From an uncultured Erythrobacter sp. (GTDB lineage Bacteria; Pseudomonadota; Alphaproteobacteria; Sphingomonadales; Sphingomonadaceae): 64,000 bases of DNA. The notes under the pieces are model-generated. The model was not told the origin of the DNA, searched no databases, and saw only the letters and a program-made list of their open reading frames with translations. A program made the position numbers and the translations under genes. Below are positions 1 to 9,435 of the stretch, piece by piece (position 1 is the stretch's first letter; each line of letters starts with the position of its first letter). The stretch covers positions 248,001-312,000 of the forward strand of contig CANLPY010000002.1 in assembly GCA_947493165.1 (NCBI GenBank), written 5' to 3'.

Positions 1-324
1 ACGTGCGCGCCAGATAGCGCCTGCATCAGCGCCTGTCTCCGCTGCATTGCCATCAGCGGCAAAGAACCCGCGAACGGCGACGTCACGCTCATCATGCGTG
101 AACACAACCTCCAGCCGCATATCCGTGAACGGGTTAAGCGCGCCGTCTTCCCCCGCCTCAGGGCCTTCAAAATCAAGCGTCACCGGCTGCCATTGCTGAT
201 GCGCAATTGCGCTCGCCGAAGACGCGCTTTGCGGGCTTAGGGCAGGATTTACGCAAGCGGACACCGCGAACAGGCCCGCCATCAGAAACGCGAATTTAGC
301 GCCGATACCTTTCAATGTTTGCAC
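1..324 (-). CDS. DUF5060-type lipoprotein, 5' part only (runs off window start)
   Basis: The 108 codons visible begin at a GTG directly after the TAA stop of the upstream cupin gene (TAAGTG) and run open to the window edge, so the C-terminus is missing. The N-terminus is a lipoprotein signal (basic start, hydrophobic run, lipobox VSAC). After the Cys comes a segment with W-x-x-V-x-L-D-F-E-G-P, then NPF-x-x-x-R-L-x-V-x-F, and later GFFAADGNAAETG followed by WR. This pattern is that of DUF5060, the N-terminal domain of proteins that usually continue into a DUF4038-type glycoside-hydrolase-like domain. The ATG of MAGLF at codon 14 is an alternative start but would shorten the signal. The family call is from memory of the motif; a carbohydrate-active role is inference because the catalytic part is not in view. 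Confidence 0.6.
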   Translation of the reverse strand, partial: MQTLKGIGAKFAFLMAGLFAVSACVNPALSPQSASSASAIAHQQWQPVTLDFEGPEAGEDGALNPFTDMRLEVVFTHDERDVAVRGFFAADGNAAETGADAGAIWRAR

Positions 325-810
325 TTACTGCCCGGGGTCAGGCGGCGTCGGCAGCCCTTGCGAATTCCATTTCCAAAACACGAATGTCAGCGGCACATCG
401 CCGGTGTTCTTAATACCGTGCAGGTCCCATGCGGCGGCGTAGATCATATCGCCTTGAGTGGCAGGGAATGTCTCTTCACCGACGGTCCATTCTCCGCTTC
501 CTTCAACCACCATCAGAAATTCTTCTTCGGCATGGCGGTGCGGGGGATGGATTTCTAAGCCCGGATTGATCGTCGCAGTACCGGAAAGCAGATCGCGCGT
601 GCCAGCTGTCGCGCCTGCGAAATACTCTTTGAAAGTGCCCCATTCTTCGTCCGTGGCTGCGGCAGTTTCTGCGGTGATAACGGTGGTGGCGATATTGGCC
701 TCAACCGCCTCAACATCATCGGAAACCTCTGCAGCAGGAGCCGCGCATCCAGCCAATAGGCCAACCCCCAACACATTGACCAAGCACACGCCTGCAATAC
801 GAACTATCAT
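325..810 (-). CDS. Cupin-domain lipoprotein
   Basis: This 161-residue protein has a lipoprotein signal (GVGLLAGC lipobox near residue 22) and an acidic/Ala-rich linker. A single cupin_2 domain follows from about residue 75. Cupin metal-site motifs are visible: HPPHRHAEEEF (His/His/Glu of motif 1), then G-D-M-I-Y-x-x-x-x-x-x-H (motif 2). A GGAGGG ribosome site sits 3 nt upstream of the ATG. The stop abuts the GTG of the DUF5060 gene, so the two are probably one transcript. Cupins cover many small-molecule enzymes and binders; no substrate can be assigned. Lipidation places it in the periplasm, probably anchored to a membrane. Confidence 0.8.
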   Translation of the reverse strand: MIVRIAGVCLVNVLGVGLLAGCAAPAAEVSDDVEAVEANIATTVITAETAAATDEEWGTFKEYFAGATAGTRDLLSGTATINPGLEIHPPHRHAEEEFLMVVEGSGEWTVGEETFPATQGDMIYAAAWDLHGIKNTGDVPLTFVFWKWNSQGLPTPPDPGQ

Positions 811-938
811 AAACCCTCCTCAAACCCGCTGTTTTGATAACGTTGTCAAACCACGCTTGCAAGTACAGACAATGGTATGCCGAGCATAGCTGCTTCTCGC
901 CAGTGGTAAATCATCACGATTTGCGTAAGTTGCGCGCG

Positions 939-2618
939 ATGACAGACTGGATCTCTACCGCAGCCGAAACCGCAGCGAAGGCTCAAACCTATTGCGGCCG
1001 CGTTCACTCAAAAGTTGCCGCCAAAGTGCTAACCAATGGCAAAATGGACGCCGCACTCGCTGAGCAGGAACAGCGCGCGCTGCACGGTTATGCATGGATC
1101 GCCACAACGGCAGAAGCGCTTGTTTCAGCAAGCCGTTGGGCAAAGGCGGCAGCTGACAATGGCGAACTGCGTCCAATTGACGAACTATGCCTGAGGATCG
1201 GCTTTGGTGAATATTGCGCGCAGCTCGCCAGCGGTGTGAGCATGAGCGCAAACGAAGTCGTTCGCCCAGCAGAATTTGGTCTTGATGCAGACGCACGCAG
1301 CTTTGCCGAAAGCCCGGCTGCCGCGCGTTTTATGGCCGCTGGCAGCACAGCACAGACCCGCGCAGAGTTCGCGCGAAGGCTGGCCGATGGTGAGCGTCCT
1401 TATGAGAGCTTAGGGGATGAAACACTCGATCTGATCCGCGATCAGTTCCGCACTTTTACCGCAGACCGGATCACACCCAAAGCGCACCGGTGGCATCTGG
1501 ACGACGCGCTGATCCCGATCGAAGTGGTGGACGAAATGGCGCAGCTCGGCGTGTTTGGCGTCTGCATCGCTGAAGAACACGGCGGGCTTGGCCTTGGAAA
1601 GCTGGCCATGGCGCTGGTTTCTGAAGAATTGTCTCGCGGATGGATTTGCGCAGGCTCACTCGGCACACGCTCTGAAATCGCAGGCGAATTGATCGGTGAG
1701 AATGGCACGGATGAGCAAAAAGCGCGCCTTCTACCAAGAATCGCGGATGGTTCGATTCTGCCAACAGCTGTCTTCACTGAACCCGACACAGGCTCGGATC
1801 TTGCCTCTGTCCGCACCCGCGCAAGGCCGCAGCCTGACGGAACTTGGTCGATCGACGGCGCGAAAACCTGGATCACTCATGCCGCGCGCGCCGATTTGAT
1901 GACGGTGCTGTGCCGCACCGATCCCGACAAGCCCGGTTATGGCGGATTGTCCATGCTGCTCGCGGAGAAAACGCGCGGCACAGACGCTGCGCCCTTCCCA
2001 GACAATGGCATTGACGGCAGCGAGATCGAAGTGCTTGGCTATCGCGGGATGAAGGAATATGCGCTGGGCTTTGACGGGTTCACAGCTGGCGCAGACAGCC
2101 TGCTCGGCGGCGCGGAAGGGCAAGGCTTCAAGCAGTTAATGCGGACATTCGAAGGCGCGCGGATACAAACTGCTGCGCGCGCCATTGGCGTGGCATGGAA
2201 TGCGTTTGATCTGGCGCTCAATTATGCGCTCGAGCGCAAGCAGTTTGGCAAGAACCTGCTCGCTTTTCCGCGCGTGTCAGACAAGCTGTCGATCATGGCG
2301 GCGGAAACGGTGATGGCGCGCGAGCTGACCTATGCCTCTGCCCGGCACAAGGATCGCGGCGAGCGCTGCGATATTGAAGCGGGCATGGCGAAGCTGCTGA
2401 GCGCACGGGTCGCTTGGGCGAACGCTGACAACGCGCTTCAGGTGCACGGCGGCAACGGATATGCGCTGGAATACCCGATCAGCCGAGTGCTGTGCGATGC
2501 GCGTATCTTGAACATCTTCGAAGGCGCAGGCGAAATTCAGGCCCATGTCATTGGGCGCGGATTGATCAGCGGACGCCTTAACACTTCAAAGAGCGCATCG
2601 GGGCAAGCCGAACGCTAG
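939..2618 (+). CDS. mcd: (2S)-methylsuccinyl-CoA dehydrogenase (Mcd-like)
   Basis: A 559-residue acyl-CoA dehydrogenase-fold flavoprotein with an extra N-terminal domain of about 150 residues, the length and layout of Mcd rather than of ordinary 380-residue ACADs. Mcd oxidises methylsuccinyl-CoA to mesaconyl-CoA in the ethylmalonyl-CoA pathway of acetyl-CoA assimilation. Features seen: LRIGFGEY in the N-terminal domain, ITPKAHRWH at the core start, [15 protein letters not shown] and W-x-I-x-G-x-K-x-WITHA (flavin/substrate site), [30 protein letters not shown] and the C-terminal [16 protein letters not shown]. The start at 939 was chosen over an in-frame ATG at 834 because [10 protein letters not shown] matches family starts and the upstream segment is not protein-like. 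No other pathway genes (ccr, mch, meaA) are in the window. A generic ACAD is the alternative. Confidence 0.78.
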   Translation: MTDWISTAAETAAKAQTYCGRVHSKVAAKVLTNGKMDAALAEQEQRALHGYAWIATTAEALVSASRWAKAAADNGELRPIDELCLRIGFGEYCAQLASGVSMSANEVVRPAEFGLDADARSFAESPAAARFMAAGSTAQTRAEFARRLADGERPYESLGDETLDLIRDQFRTFTADRITPKAHRWHLDDALIPIEVVDEMAQLGVFGVCIAEEHGGLGLGKLAMALVSEELSRGWICAGSLGTRSEIAGELIGENGTDEQKARLLPRIADGSILPTAVFTEPDTGSDLASVRTRARPQPDGTWSIDGAKTWITHAARADLMTVLCRTDPDKPGYGGLSMLLAEKTRGTDAAPFPDNGIDGSEIEVLGYRGMKEYALGFDGFTAGADSLLGGAEGQGFKQLMRTFEGARIQTAARAIGVAWNAFDLALNYALERKQFGKNLLAFPRVSDKLSIMAAETVMARELTYASARHKDRGERCDIEAGMAKLLSARVAWANADNALQVHGGNGYALEYPISRVLCDARILNIFEGAGEIQAHVIGRGLISGRLNTSKSASGQAER

Positions 2619-2672
2619 CCAGCCGCGACCTTTGGGCCTAGACTAGCAAATGGGCTGTGATCGGAGTGGGCG

Positions 2673-4640
2673 ATGACAACAGGGAACATTGACAGCGATA
2701 CCGCGAGCCCTGAGCGCGCGCGCATTTTCCTGAGCTACAGCCGAACTGATCTGGAACACGCGCGCCCGGTCATCAACCTGCTTGAAAACGCTGGCTTTGA
2801 TGTGTGGTGGGATGGGCTGCTGGAAGGTGGTGAGCATTATCTGCCGACCACAGAGGCAGCGCTGGAAGGCGCGGATTGCGTGGTCGTTCTGTGGTCCAAA
2901 ACATCGGTGGATTCAAATTGGGTGCGCGATGAAGCGCAAAGCGGGAGGGAGCGCGGGTGCTTGGTGCCGTTATCGCTCGACGGAACAATGGCGCCGCTTG
3001 GATTTCGCCAGATTCAATTGCTCGATGTCAGCGCTTGGAAGGGAAAGCCCAGCGCTCCAATCGCTGATAAGATAATCGGCGCGGTCACTGCGCAAGTGGC
3101 CGGTAACGGGCAAAAACAAACAACCAGCGCTAGTCAGCCTATATCCACCTCCCCCGCCCTGTCGCGGAGGACAGCGATAATCGGCGGATTGGGCCTTACA
3201 GGCGGCTTAGCAGTCTTGGGTGCATGGCAGTTTGGCCTATTTGGCGCCGCTACCGATCAAAACGATGTTTCTATGGCGGTGCTTCGCTTTGCCAATCTGA
3301 CCGGCGAAGAGAGCCAAGCATGGTTTTCTGACGGGCTTTCCAACGAATTGCGCACCGTTCTCGCGCGCAATCCGCGCCTGCGGGTCTCAGCCCCTACATC
3401 CTCAGCGGCAATCGGCGAAGAGGATGACTTCGCCATTGGCCGCGCGCTAGGCGTGCGTAACATCTTACGCGGAAGCGTTCAGCGCGTCGCGGAAACCGTG
3501 CGTATATCAGCAGAATTGGTGCGCATTGACGATGGCTTGGTGCAATGGGCGGAGAGCTATGATCGCAGCTTCGATGATGTGCTGGCCGTCCAAACTGAGA
3601 TTGCCGAAACGGTCGGATTTGCCCTGGTCACACAAGTCACCAGCGAAGAGGAAGCGCGCCGAAGCCTTGAACAGCAAGCCGATATCGGCGGAACTGAGAA
3701 TATCGCTGCTTACGAATCGTATCTGCGCGGCCATGCCTTTTATGAACTGTCATCCGGCGAAGAATCTGACCGAGCCGCATTGGCCCAATTTGATGATGCC
3801 ATCGCGGCTGACCCGAATTATGCGCTCGCCCATGCGATGCGCGCCACTATGCTGGCAGGGATTGCCAACGCCACATCTGACGCAGCGGAGATAAACTCGC
3901 TCTACGACCGGTCGATCACCGCTGCACAAAAAGCTATCGAGCTAGAACCCAACCTAGGCAGGGGGCATCTTGCGCTCGGATTTGCGCTAAGCAACGGCAA
4001 GCTGGATCGCAAGTCCGCCTATGAGCATTACAAAAGCGCGCAGCAATTGTCCGCTGGCGATGCTGATACGCAGCGTTCTGTTGCGACATTTTATGCTTAT
4101 GGCGACCAGCAAGAACTTGCGACCGAGCTGATCGACGAAGTGCTAGAGCTTGACCCGCTCAATGCCCGGGCATTTAGGTCTGCCGGATTTATCGCCTTGT
4201 TCTCACGCGATTACCCAAAGACCATCGCCCGAATGGCGCGCGCGCTAGAATTGAACCCAAAGCTGGCAAGCGCGCAATATGCGGTCGGCAATGCGCATTA
4301 CATGCAGGAAAGTTTCCCAGCCGCGCTTGCGGCGTTCCAAGCTGAGCCCGTGCCGATTTTCAGCCAAGTGGGCGCTGCGATCACCCATCGGAAGTTGGAC
4401 GATAACGACGCTGCACAGGCCAGCTTTGCCGAAATGCTAGAGCAATATGGCGATGCTGCGCTTTATCAGCAGGCGCAGGTTCAAGCGCAGTGGGGCAATA
4501 TTCAAGAAAGCCTGACGCTACTTTCGCGAGCTTTCGAAGCAAAAGATCCCGGCGTGTTGTTCGCCCCGAACGATCCCTTGCTTGATCCGGTGCGCGGCTC
4601 TGCGGAATTTGACAGTTTGCTTTTGCCATTCACGTCATGA
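2673..4640 (+). CDS. TIR domain-TM-TolB/FlgO-like-TPR membrane protein
   Basis: A 655-residue multidomain protein. Residues 16-130 form a bacterial TIR_2 domain: RIFLSYSRTD at 17-26, FDVWWDGLLEGG, then D-C-V-V-V-L-W-S-K-T-S and S-x-WVRDE, whose Glu87 sits where TIR NADases carry the catalytic Glu. A single membrane segment lies near 167-190. Residues 200-320 resemble the TolB N-terminal/FlgO-like nucleotide-type domain found in adenylate-cyclase-like TPR proteins (VAVLRF-x-N-L-type start, FSDGLSNEL, RGSVQR, QWAESYDR). TPR-like helices fill 340-650. A GGAGTGGGCG ribosome site precedes the ATG. TIR would be cytoplasmic and the TPR half across the membrane. The proteins of this type I know in sphingomonads are of unknown role; signalling or defence is inference, helped by the SLOG and protease genes nearby. 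Confidence 0.75.
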   Translation: MTTGNIDSDTASPERARIFLSYSRTDLEHARPVINLLENAGFDVWWDGLLEGGEHYLPTTEAALEGADCVVVLWSKTSVDSNWVRDEAQSGRERGCLVPLSLDGTMAPLGFRQIQLLDVSAWKGKPSAPIADKIIGAVTAQVAGNGQKQTTSASQPISTSPALSRRTAIIGGLGLTGGLAVLGAWQFGLFGAATDQNDVSMAVLRFANLTGEESQAWFSDGLSNELRTVLARNPRLRVSAPTSSAAIGEEDDFAIGRALGVRNILRGSVQRVAETVRISAELVRIDDGLVQWAESYDRSFDDVLAVQTEIAETVGFALVTQVTSEEEARRSLEQQADIGGTENIAAYESYLRGHAFYELSSGEESDRAALAQFDDAIAADPNYALAHAMRATMLAGIANATSDAAEINSLYDRSITAAQKAIELEPNLGRGHLALGFALSNGKLDRKSAYEHYKSAQQLSAGDADTQRSVATFYAYGDQQELATELIDEVLELDPLNARAFRSAGFIALFSRDYPKTIARMARALELNPKLASAQYAVGNAHYMQESFPAALAAFQAEPVPIFSQVGAAITHRKLDDNDAAQASFAEMLEQYGDAALYQQAQVQAQWGNIQESLTLLSRAFEAKDPGVLFAPNDPLLDPVRGSAEFDSLLLPFTS

Positions 4641-4682
4641 TAGCTCTTAGAGCGGGCGCATAACTCAATTGTGGGGAAATTT

Positions 4683-4898
4683 ATGAGAAAGACTTTTACC
4701 AGTTTGTTCGCAGGCACTGCTGCGCTTGCGCTATCGGCTTGTCAGGCTTCCGAACCTGCCGAAGAAGTGGCAACGCCTGATCCAGAACCAGCAGAAGCTG
4801 TTGCCGTGGAAGCTCCAACAGAGACCACCGATGGAGCCGAAGGCGATCTGGAAGGCACCGGGAATCCTATTGGCCCGGGCGTGACCGACGAAGAATAG
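4683..4898 (+). CDS. Small acidic lipoprotein
   Basis: About 71 residues: a short basic start (MRKTF), hydrophobic run and lipobox LSAC, then an almost wholly acidic, Ala/Glu/Pro/Thr-rich tail without recognisable domain. The ATG at 4683 was preferred to the in-frame GTG at 4671 because GGGGA at 4673-4677 then acts as ribosome site. It follows the TIR gene by 42 nt on the same strand and may be cotranscribed with it. I do not recognise a family; tails of this kind are common in sphingomonad envelope lipoproteins. Confidence 0.55.
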   Translation: MRKTFTSLFAGTAALALSACQASEPAEEVATPDPEPAEAVAVEAPTETTDGAEGDLEGTGNPIGPGVTDEE

Positions 4899-4943
4899 GC
4901 ATCAGACTGCCGGTTTAAATGGCAGATGCAATTGATCCTTGTT

Positions 4944-4977
4944 CGCCGCTTTGCTTTTTCAAAAAAGGCGGGCGGCG
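4944..4977. terminator. Possible bidirectional terminator between convergent genes
   Basis: CGCCGC and GCGGCG arms flank a T-run and an A-run (TTTTT-C-AAAAAA), giving an interrupted stem that presents a T-tract on either strand. It lies between the stop at 4898 and the convergent stop at 4985. The internal loop makes the structure imperfect. Confidence 0.35.
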
Positions 4978-4984
4978 AGCAGGA

Positions 4985-7288
4985 TCAGATACCTGAATTC
5001 ATCACTTGGCTGATCCACGAACGCACCTTAGCAACGCGGGTGTACCGGCTCGCTTCGCCCGTTGTGCCGCATTTGCGTCCAGCGCTCACCACTCCGATCA
5101 GTTTTGGCACTCGGTCCGCATCGCCGTAAAAGATCAGCGGGCCGCCGCTGTCGCCTTTGCAAGCTTGCTCACCATTGCGCCCGGCCGCACACAGTGCGGC
5201 ATCGCGGCGCCAACCTTTAAAACCTGTGATCCTTGTGCAGGCGTTACGATTTTCCAGCTGCATCTTAGCGCCGCGCAGATTGTTAGTTGATCGGCCATTG
5301 CTGGCCCGCGTCCATCCCCAACCATAGGTATAGACATTCATTCCGGCGGCGATCGGGCGCTTACTCACCGGGGTTGGATCAAGCTTTACCGTTTTAATCC
5401 GATGGGTCGCTGCACCTTTCCTGCCCGCACGGTGATCATAGCGGACCAAGGCAACATCAAATGCGAAATTCCTGCTGTTGTAACTGGGGTGCAGATAAAT
5501 CCGCGTAATCGGAAAGCTTACGCCTTCATTGTTGTTGGGGTTGTAGACCCCCAGACGAATGCGATATCCGCGTCCGACAATCGATTTGTTTTGATCACGC
5601 AGGCAATGGGCGGCTGTTAAAACCCAGCCCCGCGCAATCAAAGAACCACCGCACAACATGCGCTGCGTAGCGCTCAACCGCTGATTGCCCAGCCGCTCGG
5701 GTCGCCACAAAACGGCCTGCCACGGCACTTGGCCGGGCCGCATCGCTTTACCGTTGAGCACATAACCAGTGTCGCGGTCACAAACCGTGTCGGTATAGCT
5801 TGCTCCGCCAAATTCAGTGGTGTCGGTCTCGCAAAGATCCTCTTCATCACGCTCAGGAATTTCTGGCGGAATAAACGCCTCCCACATCTCTGGCGGGACA
5901 TATGTATCGTCAGCTGCAAAGATTGGCGCATCTTCGAAAAAGCCTGCGCGCTTTTCCACTTCGTCGCAGGCGAAAGCATTATCGCGCTCGCATTGCTTGA
6001 TATATATTTTGAGCGCGCGTTCTTCATCCTTTGCAATCCAGCCATCATCTTGCGTCAACTGGCTCGCGAGCAGAGTGCAGGCCGCTTGATCGCCGTCCAT
6101 ACACCCCCGGTCGAGGAATTTGACCGCCCGCGCCGGACGCCCGCTGTAGGCCTCGCTCTGATTTTTCACCATAAGCTCGCCTGCGAGATAGCAAGCCTGC
6201 GTCGCAAATCCATTGCACGCTTGATCCAGATAAGAGATCGCGACGCTTTCTTGGTAAAACGGTGATAGAGCATCGGCGAATGCGGCACCCACCTTGGCGC
6301 AAGCGGCCATCTCTCCGTCCCAGCACGGCCCTTCGTAAAGCTCCCGGTCCTTAAGCGCAGCAAGGGCAGCGCAGTAATATGTCTCCAGGGCGCAGGCGCG
6401 TTCGTAATAGGCTACCGGATCGCCTGGTTGCGCTGGTTCGGTTCCTTGCGCGGCGCCATATTGATTGCGCGCCCGATAGGCCCGCTCGCCCGCCTGTGCA
6501 CAGGCCAAAGCGCTGCCCAATTCGCACGCTAAATTGAGATAATAGCTGTAATCAGCGGCGTCTGTGTAATCGGCACGCGACAAGCGCACGATCAAATCTT
6601 CACATGCGCCCGCTTCACGCGCATCGCAGGTTTCGCGCTGCAAGATGTCGCCTGCCTGCCGTTCTTCAACGCTATTTTCTTCATTGAGGAGCTTTTTCGA
6701 TATTGCTCTGCAAGCCGCCAGACCGCCACTTTCGCAATCGCGCCGCAATATTGCGTCTCCCGCGGCGGGAGCTGCCGCAATCTCGCCCTCAGGGCCGACC
6801 GCACCATTTTCGACCAGTCTCGCCAGTTCAACGCAGGCGGCAGAGCTGCCCAGGTTACAGGCGCGGTAATAGCTGACGTAGCGATCAGCCGACTTCGCAT
6901 CGTCATCCCGATACCAGAACAATTCGGCCAGCCCTAAGCAGGCTTCGCTGATTTCACCGACACACGCTTCGGCATACAATCGCGTGGCGAGTGGACGATT
7001 TTTGCCGGTTCCCTCGCCGTAACGGTATGCATCGGCGAGGTGCACGCAAGCGCCCAGATTACCACGCTCGCAGGCGGTGGCCGCGGTTAGAGCGTCGCGT
7101 TCAAGTTGATCTTCCGACTTGTCCGTCTTGCGAAAGGCATCGTAGACGTCGTTGAAAGTCCAGCCAGCTGGGTCGCTCAGGCCCAATTGCTCAAAATGAT
7201 CAGTCTGTGCTTGTGCCGGACGCGGCATAGCGCCCGCAGCCAACAGCACGGTGAATGCACATAAGCCTTTTAGAAACGGTGCTCCCAT
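4985..7288 (-). CDS. Secreted Sel1-like repeat / trypsin-family serine protease fusion
   Basis: A 767-residue exported protein: signal peptide ending near AQAQ, about 400 residues of Cys-rich Sel1-like repeats (recurring A-C-x-x-G-x-x-x-A-C-x-x-L-A units with paired cysteines), and a C-terminal S1 trypsin-like domain from about residue 520. The complete catalytic triad is visible: LTAAHC (His561), FDVALVRYD (Asp611) and CKGDSGGP (Ser714). CGGSLI and the paired cysteines fit disulfide-bonded periplasmic or extracellular folding. The ATG at 7288 was chosen over an upstream in-frame TTG because GGGGGCG precedes it. It is convergent with the TIR/lipoprotein pair and divergent from the SLOG gene. 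Substrate unknown. Repeat plus protease fusion suggests regulated or targeted proteolysis, but that is inference. Confidence 0.8.
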   Translation of the reverse strand: MGAPFLKGLCAFTVLLAAGAMPRPAQAQTDHFEQLGLSDPAGWTFNDVYDAFRKTDKSEDQLERDALTAATACERGNLGACVHLADAYRYGEGTGKNRPLATRLYAEACVGEISEACLGLAELFWYRDDDAKSADRYVSYYRACNLGSSAACVELARLVENGAVGPEGEIAAAPAAGDAILRRDCESGGLAACRAISKKLLNEENSVEERQAGDILQRETCDAREAGACEDLIVRLSRADYTDAADYSYYLNLACELGSALACAQAGERAYRARNQYGAAQGTEPAQPGDPVAYYERACALETYYCAALAALKDRELYEGPCWDGEMAACAKVGAAFADALSPFYQESVAISYLDQACNGFATQACYLAGELMVKNQSEAYSGRPARAVKFLDRGCMDGDQAACTLLASQLTQDDGWIAKDEERALKIYIKQCERDNAFACDEVEKRAGFFEDAPIFAADDTYVPPEMWEAFIPPEIPERDEEDLCETDTTEFGGASYTDTVCDRDTGYVLNGKAMRPGQVPWQAVLWRPERLGNQRLSATQRMLCGGSLIARGWVLTAAHCLRDQNKSIVGRGYRIRLGVYNPNNNEGVSFPITRIYLHPSYNSRNFAFDVALVRYDHRAGRKGAATHRIKTVKLDPTPVSKRPIAAGMNVYTYGWGWTRASNGRSTNNLRGAKMQLENRNACTRITGFKGWRRDAALCAAGRNGEQACKGDSGGPLIFYGDADRVPKLIGVVSAGRKCGTTGEASRYTRVAKVRSWISQVMNSGI

Positions 7289-7458
7289 CCACGCCCCCGT
7301 AGTTCTAGCCTGCAATGTGCCCTAAGGTTGTCCCCTTGGTCAAGTCGGTCCGAGAAACGGCCCCTCTTGTCACTGGGCACAGCTTGTGAGTAACGTAGCA
7401 GCGGGGCCAGGTGGGGGCGCGCAACGACGCTGTTCTGGCAACGGGAGAAGCTGCGAAC

Positions 7459-9411
7459 ATGAATCCCATGCCCGACATCAAATGGCGCCAGCACCTCTCA
7501 CTGGGCATTACCGGACATCGCCAGACTAACCCTGCTTTGGCGGCCAATTGTGATGGCGTGACAAAAGCCTTGGAGAGCCTGTTTTCGCAAATCGATGCGA
7601 TGCGGATCGCAATGGCGGGTGAGTTGGCAGGCGTCCGTTTGCACAGCCTGCTGGTGGATGGGGTCGATCAGATCGCCGCCAAGATTGCGCTTGAACGCAA
7701 ATGGGACTTGATTGCGCCGCTCCCGTTCGGTGCGCAGGTCAATATGGCGATCAACGCCCTGCCAACCACGCCTGCAGATGCAGCGGCTCTGTTCGCTGAT
7801 ACACCGATTAGCGATAAAGCCGTTGCCGCGCGTGCGGCCAACATTCGCGAACTTGTCGACCAATCCAGATTGTTCGAATTGGCTGATCGCGACCAGCAGA
7901 TCCGCACGCTCTTCGAAGCCAGCCTCGCCAGCCCCGATGACCATGAGACCACGCGCGCCTTTGACGCGCTGTGTTCGGAAAATGTCGCACTGGCTGGCAG
8001 GGTTATGATTGAACGCGCTGACCTGATCATCGCTGTCTGGGATGGCAAAGCAATCAATCTGCCCGGAGGCACTGGCCATACAATCGTAGCTGCGCTGGAA
8101 AGCGGCACGCCGGTTTTGATTATGGACCCGCAATTGCCGGAAAACTGGTCAATCCACACCCGACCAGAAGAGCTGGGGCATCTGAGCCAAGGCGGCAGGG
8201 TTAAGGCTGATCCATTGCGGTTAGAAGCAACTATCAAGGCGGCCATCGCGCTCGACAGCGCGCACCTTTCAGCAATCGAGAAAGAGAAATGGCGCGGCAC
8301 CAGCAGCCTTCTATTCAGCTTCTACCGCCGGATCGAAGCGGTTTTCGGCGGCGCTGATCGCCCACTGGCATCGCTTCAAGTGCAATACGAAGAGCCTGCC
8401 AAAATTGAGCAAGGCTCTGGCGCGCATCTGATACAGACTGTTCAAGACGCACTGCCGCGCGATGACAGGGTGGCGCAAGGTGTTCAGGGCACGCTGTTAC
8501 CGATGTTCGCGTGGGCGGATGGAATATCGAGCCGCCTATCCGATGCCTATCGCAGCGGAATGTGCTTTAATTTTCTCTTGGCGACCTTGGCGGTGATTGT
8601 GGGCGTGGCGTATTTGCCGCTCGGCCTTGGCAATCAAAAGTGGGTTTTTGCGTCGGCTGAATTGCTGCTGCTGATCGGTATTTTGGCAGTCACCTTTGCC
8701 GGTCATAAGTTTTCATGGCATCGCCGCTGGTTCGAAACACGGCGGGTTGCTGAATATCTACGCCATGCGCCAAGCCTGCTGCTAATCGGCGTCGCGCGCC
8801 CCACAGGACGATGGCCGCGCGGGTCATCGGTTGAATGGCCAGAGCATTTTGCGAGGCACACATTGCGCGAGGTCGGCTTGCCGCAGGTCAGGATCGATCA
8901 GGACTATTTGCGCAACATTTTAAAGAACGTGATTGGCGAGCACGTCAGCGGTCAGCTCAGCTATCATCAGCAAAAAGCAAAGCGGCTCGAAACGGCGCAT
9001 CATCGGCTCGATAAGGCTGCGGAGATTTGCTTCTTCTTGGCGATCATATCGGTCTCTGCTTATCTTGTTCTAAAGCTGGGCGCGGTGGCGGGAGTGCTGC
9101 CGGCCGAATGGCCATACGCCACGTCAAAGCTTTTCACCTTCCTTGGTGTTGCTTTCCCAACATTAGGCGCCAACCTTGCAGGCGTGCGATACTTCGGCGA
9201 TTTTGAGCGGTTCGCGGCGATCTCTCGTGTGACGGCAGAAAAACTTGCTGAAATCGATATTCGGCTCAACCTTCTTTTGACAGGCTCTGATGACATGTTG
9301 ACCTATTCCGCAGCCACCGAAATTGCGCGCGCGCTGGATGAAGCGGTGATTGATGAGATCGAAAATTGGCAGGCCGTGTTCGGGGCAAAGCATCTCGCGC
9401 TGCCGGCCTAG
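7459..9411 (+). CDS. SLOG-domain protein with two 2-TM (SLATT-like) modules
   Basis: 650 residues. The N-terminal 230 look like a SLOG nucleotide-binding fold: GITGHR at 16-21, R-A-D-L-I-I-A-V-W-D-G, then GGTGHT followed by V-A-A-L-E-S-G-x-P-V-L-I-M-D-P. Two hydrophobic pairs follow, near residues 375-425 and 530-585, separated by a basic, helical stretch. The last part (FERFAAISRVTAEKLAEI) resembles the helical tail of SLATT/DUF4231-type 2-TM effectors. SLOG-SLATT fusions were proposed in comparative-genomics work by Burroughs and Aravind as nucleotide-sensing membrane effectors in conflict systems. The start at 7459 has GGGAGAAG 8 nt upstream; a GTG at 7411 is the alternative. The function is inferred from architecture only. 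Confidence 0.65.
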   Translation: MNPMPDIKWRQHLSLGITGHRQTNPALAANCDGVTKALESLFSQIDAMRIAMAGELAGVRLHSLLVDGVDQIAAKIALERKWDLIAPLPFGAQVNMAINALPTTPADAAALFADTPISDKAVAARAANIRELVDQSRLFELADRDQQIRTLFEASLASPDDHETTRAFDALCSENVALAGRVMIERADLIIAVWDGKAINLPGGTGHTIVAALESGTPVLIMDPQLPENWSIHTRPEELGHLSQGGRVKADPLRLEATIKAAIALDSAHLSAIEKEKWRGTSSLLFSFYRRIEAVFGGADRPLASLQVQYEEPAKIEQGSGAHLIQTVQDALPRDDRVAQGVQGTLLPMFAWADGISSRLSDAYRSGMCFNFLLATLAVIVGVAYLPLGLGNQKWVFASAELLLLIGILAVTFAGHKFSWHRRWFETRRVAEYLRHAPSLLLIGVARPTGRWPRGSSVEWPEHFARHTLREVGLPQVRIDQDYLRNILKNVIGEHVSGQLSYHQQKAKRLETAHHRLDKAAEICFFLAIISVSAYLVLKLGAVAGVLPAEWPYATSKLFTFLGVAFPTLGANLAGVRYFGDFERFAAISRVTAEKLAEIDIRLNLLLTGSDDMLTYSAATEIARALDEAVIDEIENWQAVFGAKHLALPA

Positions 9412-9435
9412 CGGCTCAATAGGCGTAACCCGGAT

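Noticed and set aside
834..938. N-terminal extension of Mcd from the ATG at 834
   Set aside because: The added 35 residues are not Mcd-like and would cover the divergent promoter region of the cupin gene; MTDWIS at 939 fits better.
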